Positions 15,949-25,541 of a stretch of DNA of 64,000 bases are shown here, one piece after another. The position numbers and the translations under genes are program-made. Source of the DNA: Fusobacterium necrogenes (lineage in GTDB: Bacteria; Fusobacteriota; Fusobacteriia; Fusobacteriales; Fusobacteriaceae). The notes below the pieces were generated by a model. The model did not search any database. It was not told the DNA's origin and saw only the letters and a list, made by a program, of their open reading frames with translations. The DNA is taken from positions 992,001-1,056,000 of the forward strand of contig NZ_UGGU01000003.1 in assembly GCF_900450765.1 (NCBI RefSeq). The letters are read 5' to 3'. How positions within the stretch are numbered: the first letter of the stretch is position 1; each line of letters starts with the position of its first letter.

Positions 15949-18048
15949 ATGTTTGACGAAAGAAAAGTTCAAATGGAATTAGCTGGTAGAACACTTACAT
16001 TTTCTACTGGAAAAATAGCAAGACAGTCATGTGGAGCTGTAATGGTTCAATATGGAGATACTGTTTTACTAAGTACAGTAAATAGAAGTAAGGAGCCAAG
16101 AAAGGAAAATGATTTTTTCCCACTTACAGTTGACTATATAGAAAAATTTTACGCAGCAGGAAAATTTCCTGGAGGATTTAATAAAAGAGAGGGAAAACCA
16201 TCGACCAATGCAACACTTACAGCAAGACTTATAGATAGACCTATAAGACCAATGTTTCCAGATGGATTTAACTACGATGTACATATAGTAAATACTGTGT
16301 TTTCTTTTGATGAGAAAAATACACCAGATTATTTAGGAATAATTGGTTCATCAATGGCTTTAATGTTATCAGACTTACCATTTTTAGGCCCAGTAGCTGG
16401 AGTTGTAATAGGATATAAAGATGGAGAGTTTATATTAAACCCTACTCCAGAAGAGCTAGAAACAAGTGAATTAGAACTTTCTGTTGCTGGAACAAGAGAA
16501 GCTATCAACATGGTTGAGGCTGGAGCTAATGAATTAGATGAGGAAACTATGCTTAAAGCTATAATGTTTGCTCATGAAAATATCAAAAAGATTTGTGATT
16601 TCCAAGAAGCTTTTGCTAAAGAAATTGGAAAAGAGAAAATAGAGTTTGTAAAACCAGAGGTTATGCCACTAGTTAAAAACTTTATAGATGAAAGAGGAAT
16701 GGAAAGACTTCAAGCTGCTGTACTTACATTAGGTAAGAAAAATAGAGAGGAAGCAGTAGATTCATTAGAAGAAGAGTTATTAGAAACTTTCAAAGTAGAG
16801 AACTATGGAGAGGGAGAGGAAGTAGAGATTCCTGAAGATGTCTTAATAGAATTCAAAGGATACTATCATGATTTAATGAAAAAATTAGTAAGAGATGCTA
16901 TCCTTTACCACAAACATAGAGTAGACGGAAGAAAAACTACTGAAATTAGACCTCTATTTGCAGAGGTAAACTGCTTACCAATACCTCATGGTTCAGCTAT
17001 GTTTACAAGAGGAGAGACTCAAGCTGTTGTAGTAACTACTTTAGGAACAAAAGAGGATGAACAATTAGTTGACGATTTAGAAAAAGAGTATTATAAAAAA
17101 TTCTATTTACACTATAACTTCCCACCATATTCAGTTGGAGAAACTGGAAGAATGGGAAGTCCAGGAAGAAGAGAGTTAGGACATGGTTCATTAGCTGAAA
17201 GAGCATTAAAATATGTAATACCATCTGAAGAGGAGTTCCCATATACAATAAGAGTTGTATCAGAGATTACAGAATCTAATGGTTCATCATCTCAAGCATC
17301 TATATGTGGTGGTTCTCTATCACTTATGGCAGCAGGAGTACCTATAAAAGAGCATGTAGCAGGAATAGCAATGGGACTTATTAAAGAGGGAGATGAGTTC
17401 ACTGTATTAACAGATATTATGGGCCTTGAAGATCATTTAGGAGATATGGACTTTAAAGTAGCAGGAACTAAAAATGGAATTACTGCACTTCAAATGGATA
17501 TAAAAATTACTGGAATTACAGAAGAGATAATGAGAATAGCATTAAAACAAGCCTTGGATGCTAGAAATGAAATCTTAGAGTTAATGAATAATACTATTCC
17601 CACACCAACACCTATCAAATCAAATGTTCCAAGAATTTATCAAATGAATATATCTACTGATAAAATAGCTGTATTAATAGGGCCTGGCGGAAAAAATATT
17701 AAGGGAATAATAGATCAGACAGGAGCTACTATAGATATAGATGATGATGGAAAGGTTTCTATCTTCTGCAAAGACGAGGTAGCTTTAAATGAAACTATAA
17801 GACTTGTTAACTCGTTTGTAAAAGATATAGAAGTAGGAGAAGTTTACTCTGGTAAAGTTGTAAGTATTCAAAAATTTGGAGCATTTATGGAAATATTACC
17901 AGGTAAAGAGGGACTTTTACATATTTCTGAAATCTCTCAAGAGAGAGTAGAGAAGGTAGAAGATGTATTAAAAGTAGGAGATATATTCGATGTAAAAGTT
18001 ATCTCTACTGATAATGGAAAAATTAGTTTAAGTAAAAAAAGAGTATAA
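15949..18048 (+). CDS. pnp: Polynucleotide phosphorylase
   Basis: PNPase is a 3-prime to 5-prime phosphorolytic exoribonuclease that degrades mRNA, usually as a trimer. The 699-residue protein has two RNase PH domains (about 10-225 and 300-530) linked by a helical part, then a KH domain (550-615; [11 protein letters not shown] is the GXXG loop) and an S1 domain (620-695; [18 protein letters not shown]). [22 protein letters not shown] and [11 protein letters not shown] in the first half, and TRGETQAVV with [13 protein letters not shown] in the second, are the usual active-site blocks. Length is normal. It has its own promoter and a structured leader. Confidence 0.97.
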   Translation: MFDERKVQMELAGRTLTFSTGKIARQSCGAVMVQYGDTVLLSTVNRSKEPRKENDFFPLTVDYIEKFYAAGKFPGGFNKREGKPSTNATLTARLIDRPIRPMFPDGFNYDVHIVNTVFSFDEKNTPDYLGIIGSSMALMLSDLPFLGPVAGVVIGYKDGEFILNPTPEELETSELELSVAGTREAINMVEAGANELDEETMLKAIMFAHENIKKICDFQEAFAKEIGKEKIEFVKPEVMPLVKNFIDERGMERLQAAVLTLGKKNREEAVDSLEEELLETFKVENYGEGEEVEIPEDVLIEFKGYYHDLMKKLVRDAILYHKHRVDGRKTTEIRPLFAEVNCLPIPHGSAMFTRGETQAVVVTTLGTKEDEQLVDDLEKEYYKKFYLHYNFPPYSVGETGRMGSPGRRELGHGSLAERALKYVIPSEEEFPYTIRVVSEITESNGSSSQASICGGSLSLMAAGVPIKEHVAGIAMGLIKEGDEFTVLTDIMGLEDHLGDMDFKVAGTKNGITALQMDIKITGITEEIMRIALKQALDARNEILELMNNTIPTPTPIKSNVPRIYQMNISTDKIAVLIGPGGKNIKGIIDQTGATIDIDDDGKVSIFCKDEVALNETIRLVNSFVKDIEVGEVYSGKVVSIQKFGAFMEILPGKEGLLHISEISQERVEKVEDVLKVGDIFDVKVISTDNGKISLSKKRV

Positions 18049-18055
18049 TAACTGG

Positions 18056-18223
18056 AAGAAAAATTAAGAATAACTTTCGTTCAAAGAATAAAGAGTAACT
18101 AAAGCTTACCTCACTAAAAATACAAAACTCGGCTATGCCTCAAACAGTTGTATTTTTTAGTGTTCGCTTTAGCTAAGTTACTCTAATATTCTTTTCAATC
18201 TTCGTTATTCTTTAATTTTTCTT
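18056..18223 (+). repeat. Long imperfect palindrome, copy 1 (pnp-rimO)
   Basis: The 212-base gap between pnp and rimO is filled by a palindrome that starts 7 bases after the pnp stop. The outer arms are AAGAAAAATTAAGAATAAC and GTTATTCTTTAATTTTTCTT. The core in transcript sense is CTCACTAAAAATACAA...TTGTATTTTTTAGTGTTCG. The same core and overall shape occur at 53258-53460 and 58752-58914 on the minus strand, so all three copies have the same orientation relative to the flanking genes. Confidence 0.75.
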
Positions 18224-18260
18224 TTAAAACTAAAATAGTTAGTAAGGAGAAAAGCAGAGG

Positions 18261-19598
18261 ATGAAATTAGCTTTAATTAGCTTAGGTTGTAGTAAAAATT
18301 TAGTAGATAGTGAACACTATTTAGGAATTTTATCAAAAAGAAAAGGAATGGAACTTACAAGTGAAATATCAGAAGCTGATATAGTAATAGTAAATACTTG
18401 TGGATTTATTGGAGATGCTAAAGAGGAATCAATAGAGACTATCTTAGAAATTAGTGAATTTAAAGAGACAGGAAATTTAAAAAAATTAGTTGTTGCAGGA
18501 TGTTTAGCACAAAAATATTCAGAAGAAATTTTAAAAGAACTTCCAGAAGTAGACGCAGTAATTGGAACCGGAGATATAGATAAAATAGAAAAAGTAGTAG
18601 ACGAAATTTTAGAAAATAAGAAAGTTGTTGAAACAAGAAGTATGACATTTTTGGCAAATGCTAATACAGATAGACTTCTAACAACAGCCTCACATACTGC
18701 TTATTTAAAAATCTCAGAAGGATGTAATAAAGCTTGTACTTATTGTATAATCCCACAAATGAGAGGAAAACTAAGGAGTAGAACAATAGAAGATATTGTA
18801 AAAGAAGCTAAAAAACTAGTAGATTCAGGGGTAAGAGAGATAAACCTATTAGCACAAGAAACAACAGAGTATGGAATAGATTTATATGGAGATAAAAAAC
18901 TAGCTTCTCTAATGAAAGAGCTATGTAAGATAGAGGGACTAAAATGGCTTAGAACTTATTATATGCATCCAGAATATGTAACAGATGAACTTATAGAGGT
19001 TATGAAATCAGAAGAAAAAATTTGTAAATATTTTGATGTACCTATTCAACATGTTTCTGATAATATTTTGAGAAATATGGCAAGAGCAAAAAGTGGAAAA
19101 CAGGTAAAAGATGTTTTAACTAGAATAAGAAAAGCTATTCCAGAAGCTACCATAAGAACAACTCTTATAGTTGGATTCCCAGGAGAAACTGAAGAAAATT
19201 TTCAAGAGTTAATGGACTATGTAAAAGAATTTAAATTTGATTATGTAGGGGTATTCAAGTATTCGAGAGAAGAGGATACAGTGGCTTATAACTTACCAAA
19301 TCAAATTCCTGAGGAGGTAAAGGAAAAAAGATATTCAGAACTTGTAAATTTACAAAGTGAAATAGCTGAGAGAAAAAATAAAAGACTTCTAGGGCAAGAG
19401 ATAGAAGTAATGATAGATGGAATATCTAGTGAAAGCGAATATTTACTAGAAGGAAGAACAAGAGGACAGGCTCTAGAAATAGATGGAAAAGTTCTCACAA
19501 CAGATGGAACAGCAAAACCTGGTGAAATAGTAAAGGTAAAATTTGAACAAAATTTTGAATATGACTTTGTTGGTCCAATAGTAGAGAATGAAAAATAG
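18261..19598 (+). CDS. rimO: Ribosomal protein uS12 methylthiotransferase RimO
   Basis: RimO is a radical-SAM enzyme that methylthiolates a conserved Asp of ribosomal protein S12. The N-terminal domain has three cluster cysteines in LGCSKN, NTCGFI and GCLAQ, and the radical-SAM domain has CNKACTYC, which binds the second 4Fe-4S cluster. SEGCNKACTYCIIPQMRG is the RimO form, distinguishing it from MiaB. A TRAM domain (about 370-440) completes the 445 residues. AAGGAG lies upstream of the ATG. It is the first gene of a tight plus-strand series that runs on to pgsA with a 24-base gap. Confidence 0.95.
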   Translation: MKLALISLGCSKNLVDSEHYLGILSKRKGMELTSEISEADIVIVNTCGFIGDAKEESIETILEISEFKETGNLKKLVVAGCLAQKYSEEILKELPEVDAVIGTGDIDKIEKVVDEILENKKVVETRSMTFLANANTDRLLTTASHTAYLKISEGCNKACTYCIIPQMRGKLRSRTIEDIVKEAKKLVDSGVREINLLAQETTEYGIDLYGDKKLASLMKELCKIEGLKWLRTYYMHPEYVTDELIEVMKSEEKICKYFDVPIQHVSDNILRNMARAKSGKQVKDVLTRIRKAIPEATIRTTLIVGFPGETEENFQELMDYVKEFKFDYVGVFKYSREEDTVAYNLPNQIPEEVKEKRYSELVNLQSEIAERKNKRLLGQEIEVMIDGISSESEYLLEGRTRGQALEIDGKVLTTDGTAKPGEIVKVKFEQNFEYDFVGPIVENEK

Positions 19599-19622
19599 TT
19601 TTAATCAAAGGAGAGCATAAAA

Positions 19623-20156
19623 ATGAATTTGCCTAATAAATTAACATTTTTAAGACTTATACTTGCCGTACCCTTTATATATTTTCTTCAATTTTCGGAT
19701 ATTGGAGGATTCACATATAGAATAATAGCCTTCATGATATTTGTGATTGCCTCACTCACAGATTTTTTCGATGGGTATTTAGCAAGAAAACATAATTTAA
19801 TTACAGACTTTGGAAAAATAATGGATCCTTTAGCTGATAAAGTCCTTGTAATTTCAGCTTTAGTTATTTTTGTAGATCTAGGTTATATTCCTTCTTGGAT
19901 GTCTATTGTTGTAATAGCTAGAGAATTTTTAATAAGTGGTATAAGAATGCTAGCTGCTGCTAAAGGTGAAGTTATTCCAGCTGGAAAATTGGGAAAATAT
20001 AAAACAACTAGTCAAATGATTGTCATTCTTATAATGATGTTATTTGGAAGAAATATTTACAATTTTTATATGATGTTAATCCCAGTAGTTCTAACTCTTT
20101 GGTCAGGTTGGGAGTACACATCTAAGGCAAAGCATTATTTTTTAAATTCAAAGTAG
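19623..20156 (+). CDS. pgsA: CDP-diacylglycerol-glycerol-3-phosphate 3-phosphatidyltransferase
   Basis: PgsA makes phosphatidylglycerol phosphate from CDP-diacylglycerol and glycerol-3-phosphate in the inner membrane. The CDP-alcohol phosphotransferase motif is complete: TDFFDGYLARKHNLITDFGK then MDPLADK, giving the D-G...A-R...G...D...D spacing. About five hydrophobic helices are seen and the N-terminus MNLPNKLTFLRLILAVPFI is typical. Length of 177 is normal. Together with plsY and gpsA further on, it places phospholipid synthesis in this cluster. Confidence 0.93.
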   Translation: MNLPNKLTFLRLILAVPFIYFLQFSDIGGFTYRIIAFMIFVIASLTDFFDGYLARKHNLITDFGKIMDPLADKVLVISALVIFVDLGYIPSWMSIVVIAREFLISGIRMLAAAKGEVIPAGKLGKYKTTSQMIVILIMMLFGRNIYNFYMMLIPVVLTLWSGWEYTSKAKHYFLNSK

Positions 20157-20171
20157 AAAGAGGTATCAATT

Positions 20172-20429
20172 ATGATTTTAATAGCAAGAATAGTAGACTT
20201 ATTAATTACAGTTATAAATACTCTTATACTCATAAGAGTTATACTATCTTGGCTAGCACCTATGTCAAGAAATGGATTTACAGATTTGGTATATAATACA
20301 ACAGAGCCAATATTAAGACCTTTTAGAGTGCTTATACCTATGGGAAATATGAGAATGGATATTTCTCCAATTATAGCATATTTCTTTTTTATAATTTTAA
20401 GAAAATTAATTTTTATGCTGATATTTTAA
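20172..20429 (+). CDS. YggT-family membrane protein
   Basis: An 85-residue protein with two hydrophobic segments (about 3-25 and 60-83). The central WLAPMSRNGFTDLVYNTTEPILRPFRVLIP is the YggT family signature: W..P.......L...TEPIL.P.R..IP. The family is found near cell-division genes and has a role in envelope or osmotic physiology that is not well defined. An AGAGG ribosome-binding site lies upstream. A terminator-like hairpin follows. Confidence 0.85.
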   Translation: MILIARIVDLLITVINTLILIRVILSWLAPMSRNGFTDLVYNTTEPILRPFRVLIPMGNMRMDISPIIAYFFFIILRKLIFMLIF

Positions 20430-20431
20430 GT

Positions 20432-20457
20432 AGGGAAGCTTTAGCTTCTCTCTTTTT
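20432..20457 (+). terminator. Intrinsic terminator after yggT-like gene
   Basis: AGGGAAGC, loop TTTA, then GCTTCTCT form an 8-base-pair stem (one G-T pair) followed by CTTTTT. It lies 3 bases after the stop and 25 before rsmH, so it may only partly stop transcription into rsmH. Confidence 0.6.
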
Positions 20458-20481
20458 GTAAAATAAGATTAGGAGTGTGAG

Positions 20482-21423
20482 ATGGAAGATATCGTGAGCG
20501 AATATCATATACCTGTCTTATATAGAGAGTGTATAGATAATTTAGTAATAGATAAAAATGGCGTATATTTAGATTGTACCCTCGGTGGTGGTGGACATTC
20601 GGAAGGGATACTGAAAGAACTTTCTGAGAAAGGGCATCTTATCTCTATAGACCAAGATCAACAAGCTATAGACTTTGCAAAAAAACGATTAGAAAAATAT
20701 AGAAAGAAATGGCAAGTTTTTAAAAATAATTTTGAGAACCTAGATATGGTACTTTACATGGCTGGATATGATAAAGTAGATGGAATACTTATGGATATAG
20801 GTGTATCATCCACTCAATTAGATGACCCAGAGAGAGGATTTTCATATAGATATGACACAAGACTTGATATGAGAATGAATAGAAGTAATCCTTTATCAGC
20901 TTATGAGGTAGTTAATGAATATCCAGAAGAAAAATTAGCAAAAATAATTTTTGAGTATGGAGAAGAGAGAAATGCTAGAAAAATAGCAAGATTTATCTGT
21001 GAATCTAGAATAGGAAAAAAGATAGAAACAACAGGAGAATTAGTAACAATAATAAAAAGAGCTTATCTTGAAAGAGCTCAAAAACATCCAGCTAAAAAAA
21101 CTTTTCAAGCTATAAGAATAGAGGTAAATAGAGAATTAGAAGTTTTAGAAAAAGCAATAGATAAAGCTGTAGATTCATTAAAAATAGGAGGAAGACTAGG
21201 AATAATAACTTTTCATTCACTTGAAGATAGATTAGTTAAAAAAAAATTCAAAGACCTAGCTACCTCCTGTAAATGTCCTCCGGGACTTCCTATATGTGTA
21301 TGTGGTTGGAAAGCTAAAATAAAATTGATCACAAAAAAACCAATAGTACCTGCTGGAAAGGAGATAGAATTTAATAATAGAGCTCATTCATCAAAACTTA
21401 GAGTGGTTGAAAGGATAGGATAA
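20482..21423 (+). CDS. rsmH: 16S rRNA (cytosine-1402-N4)-methyltransferase RsmH
   Basis: RsmH (MraW) methylates N4 of C1402 in 16S rRNA. HIPVLYRECIDNL at the N-terminus, the SAM site LDCTLGGGGHSEGIL, then DGILMDIGVSSTQLDDPERGFS and LDMRMN are all canonical, as are FQAIRIEVNRELE, TFHSLEDRLVKK and the C-terminal NNRAHSSKLRV. The 313-residue length is normal. AGGAG is six bases before the ATG. As in the dcw cluster it is followed by an ftsL-like gene, although mraZ and the peptidoglycan genes are not here. Confidence 0.96.
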   Translation: MEDIVSEYHIPVLYRECIDNLVIDKNGVYLDCTLGGGGHSEGILKELSEKGHLISIDQDQQAIDFAKKRLEKYRKKWQVFKNNFENLDMVLYMAGYDKVDGILMDIGVSSTQLDDPERGFSYRYDTRLDMRMNRSNPLSAYEVVNEYPEEKLAKIIFEYGEERNARKIARFICESRIGKKIETTGELVTIIKRAYLERAQKHPAKKTFQAIRIEVNRELEVLEKAIDKAVDSLKIGGRLGIITFHSLEDRLVKKKFKDLATSCKCPPGLPICVCGWKAKIKLITKKPIVPAGKEIEFNNRAHSSKLRVVERIG

Positions 21424-21425
21424 AA

Positions 21426-21686
21426 TTGAAAAATTTAAGCATACTTCTGATAAGTATAATATCTATCTGGATATTACATGGAGCCTTACTTATAAAAGTT
21501 TCAAAAATAGATTTAAGTCTAAAAGAAGATAGAAAAATCTATGATGAACTATTAAAAGAACTTTCTAAAAAAGAGATAGAGTATGACTCTATCATGGATT
21601 TAGAAAAAATTGGAAATGAAATGAGAGAAAAGAAAAAGATGTCAATTTCTCAAGATATAGAATTTTTTAAGATAGAGGAAAAATAA
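21426..21686 (+). CDS. FtsL-like small bitopic protein
   Basis: An 86-residue protein with a short cytoplasmic start, one membrane helix (about 4-23, LSILLISIISIWILHGALLI) and a charged coiled-coil-like tail rich in Glu and Lys. Sequence alone does not identify it. Its size, topology and place directly after rsmH fit FtsL, the septal protein that pairs with FtsB. The start is TTG at 21426, two bases after the rsmH stop and downstream of an AGGA. Its stop overlaps the next ATG as TAATG, so the three genes are coupled. Confidence 0.5.
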   Translation: MKNLSILLISIISIWILHGALLIKVSKIDLSLKEDRKIYDELLKELSKKEIEYDSIMDLEKIGNEMREKKKMSISQDIEFFKIEEK

Positions 21687-23038
21687 TGTTAAAAAAAGGA
21701 AAAATAATAGAAATAAAGATAGAAAAAATAGTTAATGGTGGAGAAGGTTTGGGATATTATAATGATTTTGCTATCTTTGTCCCTATGTCTGTTCCTGGAG
21801 ATACTTTAAAAATAAAAATTATATCTGTAAAGAAAACTTATGCTAGAGGACTTATAGAGGAGATAATCTCTGCTGGAGAAGAGAGAGTAGAGGATATTAC
21901 TAAAATTTCCTTTGAAGATTTTCAAGGTTGTGACTTTGGAATGTTAAAGTATGAAGCTCAACTAAAGTATAAAAAAGCTATGGTTGAAGATGTAATGAAA
22001 AAAATAGGGAAATTAGATATTCTAGTTAAAGATGTAATAGGAAGTGAAGATCCATATCATTATCGTAATAAGATAATAGAACCTTTTTCAAAATATAAAG
22101 GAGAAATAATCACAGGATTTTTTAAAAGAAAATCTCATGATGTGTTCCAAGTGGAAGAAAATATTTTAAACTCAAGATTAGGAAATGAAATTATAAGAGA
22201 GTTAAAGAAAATCCTTAACAGAGAGAAAGTTCCTGTATATGATGAGAAAGAACATAGTGGGATACTTAGACATATAATGGTAAGAACAAATTCCAAAGGA
22301 GAAGCGATGGTAGTTCTTATTATTAATGCAACTAAAGTAGAAAAAAGATATAAGGATATTTTAATGGAGCTAAAAAATAAAATAACTTCAATAAAATCTA
22401 TATATGTTTCATTAAATAATAAAAGAACTAATTTTGCTCTAGGAGAGAAAAACATCTTTATTTGGGGAGAAAAAAATCTAAAAGAGGAAATAAGTGGAAT
22501 TAACTTTAATATATCCCCTAGATCTTTTTTTCAAATAAATTTAACACAGACAAAAAAATTATATAAAATAGCCATAGATTATTTTTTTAATATAGAAAAT
22601 AAATATATAGTAGATGCTTACTCTGGAACAGGTACTATTGCTATGATTCTTTCTAAAAAAGCAAAAAAGGTATATGCAATAGAGTTAGTAGAAGCTGCTA
22701 CATTAGATGGAATAAAAACAGCCCAAGAGAACAGAATAAAAAATATAGAGTTTATAAATGGAAGTGTAGAAAATAAAATTATGGAACTTCTAAATTCTAA
22801 AAAAAGAATAGATTCTGTGATATTTGATCCACCTAGAAAAGGAGTCGAAGAAAAAAGTTTGATAAAAATAGCAAAAAATGGTATAAAAGAAATAGTATAT
22901 ATATCGTGTAACCCATCTACTTTTGCAAGAGATGCTGAGATTCTAAGTAGATTAGGATATAAAATAGATGAAGTTCAGCCTGTAGACATGTTTCCAGGAA
23001 CTTCTCATATTGAGGTAGTTGGAAGATTTTACAAATAG
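21686..23038 (+). CDS. 23S rRNA (uracil-5)-methyltransferase, TrmA/RlmD type
   Basis: A 450-residue SAM-dependent RNA m5U methyltransferase (RlmD/RlmCD/RumA group). It starts with a TRAM domain (about 5-62, KIVNGGEGLGYY). The catalytic domain has the SAM motif VDAYSGTGTIAMIL, FDPPRKG, the nucleophile block SCNPSTFARD, and a C-terminal VQPVDMFPGTSHIE. The family 4Fe-4S cysteines are mostly gone: where others read CxxxxxCGGC, this has ISFEDFQGCDFG, and the later EEC is EEN, so the cluster is probably absent. The exact uridine target cannot be told from the sequence. Confidence 0.88.
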   Translation: MLKKGKIIEIKIEKIVNGGEGLGYYNDFAIFVPMSVPGDTLKIKIISVKKTYARGLIEEIISAGEERVEDITKISFEDFQGCDFGMLKYEAQLKYKKAMVEDVMKKIGKLDILVKDVIGSEDPYHYRNKIIEPFSKYKGEIITGFFKRKSHDVFQVEENILNSRLGNEIIRELKKILNREKVPVYDEKEHSGILRHIMVRTNSKGEAMVVLIINATKVEKRYKDILMELKNKITSIKSIYVSLNNKRTNFALGEKNIFIWGEKNLKEEISGINFNISPRSFFQINLTQTKKLYKIAIDYFFNIENKYIVDAYSGTGTIAMILSKKAKKVYAIELVEAATLDGIKTAQENRIKNIEFINGSVENKIMELLNSKKRIDSVIFDPPRKGVEEKSLIKIAKNGIKEIVYISCNPSTFARDAEILSRLGYKIDEVQPVDMFPGTSHIEVVGRFYK

Positions 23039-23047
23039 GAGAGAGAT

Positions 23048-23650
23048 ATGAAACTAGTAATTTTTATTGTAATAGGATATATATTTGGTGCACTACCTAA
23101 CGGAGTATGGATAGGAAAATATTGTAAAGGTATTGATATAAGAGAACATGGTAGTAAAAATTCTGGAGCTACAAATGCCTATAGAGTTTTAGGAGTTAAA
23201 TATGGTATAATAGTTCTCATAGCTGATGCTATAAAAGGATTTTTACCTCCTTTTATAGCCAGTAAATTTGGAATAACAGGAAATTTTCTTCTAATTATAG
23301 GTATGATAGCTATAATAGGACATACATTCTCATTTTTTTTAAATTTTAATGGTGGTAAAGGTGTAGCAACAAGTTTAGGAGTATTTTTATTTTTAATTCC
23401 TCAAGTAACTTTTACACTCATAATTATATTTATAGCTGTTGTGACAATAACTAAATATATATCTTTAGGATCAATTATATCAGCTATTATGTTACCATTA
23501 CTCACATATTTTTATCCTACACAAAATAATTTAAATAAGCTACCTTTAGTATTAATGACGATTATTATAGGATTATTTGTTGTATACAAGCATAAAAGTA
23601 ATATTAAAAGACTTCTAAAAGGAACAGAAAACAAATTTAAGCTAAAATAG
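23048..23650 (+). CDS. plsY: Glycerol-3-phosphate acyltransferase PlsY
   Basis: PlsY transfers the acyl group of acyl-phosphate to glycerol-3-phosphate in the inner membrane, the first step of phospholipid synthesis. Motif 1 is seen as DIREHGSKNSGATNAYRVLG, motif 2 as NFNGGKGVATSLG with HTFSFF before it, and motif 3 is the C-terminal YKHKSNIKRLLKGTENK. About five hydrophobic helices are present over 200 residues. AGGAG precedes the ATG, nine bases after the methyltransferase stop. gpsA, which makes its substrate, follows ten bases later. Confidence 0.95.
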   Translation: MKLVIFIVIGYIFGALPNGVWIGKYCKGIDIREHGSKNSGATNAYRVLGVKYGIIVLIADAIKGFLPPFIASKFGITGNFLLIIGMIAIIGHTFSFFLNFNGGKGVATSLGVFLFLIPQVTFTLIIIFIAVVTITKYISLGSIISAIMLPLLTYFYPTQNNLNKLPLVLMTIIIGLFVVYKHKSNIKRLLKGTENKFKLK

Positions 23651-23660
23651 GAGGAAGTAT

Positions 23661-24662
23661 ATGAAAAAAGTTGTAATAATAGGATCAGGAAGCTGGGGAA
23701 CTGCTTTAGGACTTGTCCTTGCTGGAAAAGGATATGATGTGACACTTTGGGAATATAATAAACAACAAGCTGAAAATATTCAAAATTCAAGGGAAAACAC
23801 GAGATATCTTCCTGGTGTCAAACTACCCAATAACTTAAATATAACTTCTGAAAGTAAGGATCTACTAAAGGATGTTAGATATGTAATTTTTTCAGTTCCA
23901 TCTCAAGTATTAAGAACTGTAATAAGACAATTTTCTCCTCAAATTACCGAAGAGATGATATTAGTCAATACAGCTAAAGGAATAGAAGTATCTACTGGTA
24001 TGAGATTATCAGAAGTAATAAAAGATGAGATAATAGGAAAGTATCACAAAAATATAGTGATACTATCTGGACCAACACACGCTGAAGAAGTATCTATTGG
24101 CCTTCCTACTACAATAGTAGCAGCTGGCAAAAAAGATAAAGCAGCCGAAATACAGGAATTATTCAACACAAAAGATTTTAGAGTATATTTAAATGAAGAT
24201 ATAATAGGTGTTGAGATTGGAGCAGCTGTTAAAAATTGTCTCGCAATAGGTGCTGGAATTGCAGATGGTATAGGTTTTGGAGACAATACAAAAGCTGCTT
24301 TAATAACTAGGGGCATAGCTGAAATGACAAGATTTGGAAAAGCATTAGGAGCTGATGAGAGAACTTTTTCTGGACTTAGTGGGATAGGAGATCTAATAGT
24401 GACTTGTGCTAGTAAGCATAGTAGAAATAGGTATGTCGGAGAGTGCCTAGGAAGAGGACAAACTATTCATGAGATTTTAAAAAGTATGACAATGGTAGCT
24501 GAAGGAGTTCCAACTGTAAAAGCTGTATATGAACAAGCTCAAAGTTTGAATATATCTATGCCAATAGTAGAAGCTACATATAATATTATTTATAATAATG
24601 CAGATGCTCGTGAAATGGTAGAGGAGCTCATGAAAAGAGAACTGAAAGAAGAATTTTATTAA
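23661..24662 (+). CDS. gpsA: Glycerol-3-phosphate dehydrogenase (NAD(P)+)
   Basis: GpsA reduces dihydroxyacetone phosphate to sn-glycerol-3-phosphate for phospholipid synthesis. The Rossmann start is VVIIGSGSWGTALGLVLAGKG. NTAKGIE, LSGPTHAEEV, and the catalytic lysine block GAAVKNCLAIGAGIADGIGFGDNTKAAL-type sequence follow, then GLSGIGDLIVTCASKHSRNR near residue 250. The length, 333 residues, is normal. The strong AGGAGG lies next to plsY, so supply and use of glycerol-3-phosphate are co-transcribed. Confidence 0.96.
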   Translation: MKKVVIIGSGSWGTALGLVLAGKGYDVTLWEYNKQQAENIQNSRENTRYLPGVKLPNNLNITSESKDLLKDVRYVIFSVPSQVLRTVIRQFSPQITEEMILVNTAKGIEVSTGMRLSEVIKDEIIGKYHKNIVILSGPTHAEEVSIGLPTTIVAAGKKDKAAEIQELFNTKDFRVYLNEDIIGVEIGAAVKNCLAIGAGIADGIGFGDNTKAALITRGIAEMTRFGKALGADERTFSGLSGIGDLIVTCASKHSRNRYVGECLGRGQTIHEILKSMTMVAEGVPTVKAVYEQAQSLNISMPIVEATYNIIYNNADAREMVEELMKRELKEEFY

Positions 24663-24693
24663 TTAATATTAAAATAAAAAGTGGGGATGCGAA

Positions 24694-25515
24694 ATGACTT
24701 TAGATAAGGACCTTATTTCATATTATCTAGAAGATATAAGAAATTATGAAATATTAAAAAAAGACGAAGAGATTGAGTTATTGAAAAAAGCAAAAGCTGG
24801 GGATAATGAAGCTAAGAATAAGTTGATTGTTTCTAATTTAAGACTTGTAGTGAACGTGGCTAAAAATTATGTAAATAGAGGCCTTAGTCTTATAGACTTG
24901 ATCAGTGAAGGTAATTTTGGATTAATCTATGCCATAGAAAAATTTGATATGAATAAAGGATTTAGATTTTCTACCTATGCTGTATGGTGGATAAAACAAT
25001 CTATAACAAAGGCTATCATTTGTAAAGGACGAGGTATAAGAATACCTTCATATAAATATGATCTATTGAGTAAAGTTAATAGATATGTTTTAAAAAGAGT
25101 TAGAGAATATGGTGTATATCCTACTGTTGATGAAATATCTGAAGAGTTAGAAATAGAAAAAGAAAAAATAGAAGAAATCATGGTAGCTTTTCAAGATCCT
25201 ATGTCTCTGAGTATGAGTATAGGAGATGACATTCAGTTAGAGGATGTCATAGCTGATGGGGAAGATAATACTCTTGAAGATAGTATAATCGAAGAAATCC
25301 AGAGGTCTGAAGTTAGACAGATAGTAAAAGTTCTAGCCGATAGAGAAAAACAGATACTAAAGCTAAGATTTGGACTTGATGGTGAAGAAATACACACTCT
25401 TGAAGAGATAGGACAAACCTTTAATATAACACGTGAAAGAGTTAGACAGATTGAAAAGAAAACACTACACAAATTAAAAGTATACTGCGAAAAAAATAAG
25501 CATAAGTTTTTTTAA
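24694..25515 (+). CDS. Sigma-70 family RNA polymerase sigma factor (group 2-like)
   Basis: A 273-residue sigma factor with region 1.2 (LDKDLISYYLEDIRNYEIL), region 2 (NLRLVVNVAKNY..GLSLIDLISEGNFGLIYAIEKFD and the -10-binding helix FRFSTYAVWWIKQSI), region 3 (about 118-170) and region 4 with the helix-turn-helix TLEEIGQTFNITRERVRQIEKKTL. There is no region 1.1 or long non-conserved insert, so it is shorter than a primary RpoD and is best read as an alternative, group 2-like factor. No anti-sigma gene adjoins. It follows gpsA after 31 bases and precedes dnaN. Confidence 0.88.
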   Translation: MTLDKDLISYYLEDIRNYEILKKDEEIELLKKAKAGDNEAKNKLIVSNLRLVVNVAKNYVNRGLSLIDLISEGNFGLIYAIEKFDMNKGFRFSTYAVWWIKQSITKAIICKGRGIRIPSYKYDLLSKVNRYVLKRVREYGVYPTVDEISEELEIEKEKIEEIMVAFQDPMSLSMSIGDDIQLEDVIADGEDNTLEDSIIEEIQRSEVRQIVKVLADREKQILKLRFGLDGEEIHTLEEIGQTFNITRERVRQIEKKTLHKLKVYCEKNKHKFF

Positions 25516-25541
25516 AACTTCTTAGCTAAGGAGGAAAGAAA

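Noticed and set aside
18056-18223. Palindrome copies as ordinary intrinsic terminators.
   Set aside because: They are far longer than needed, the stems are AT-rich without a clean T-run after them, and the family shares sequence in the loop and arms. Partial termination is still possible.
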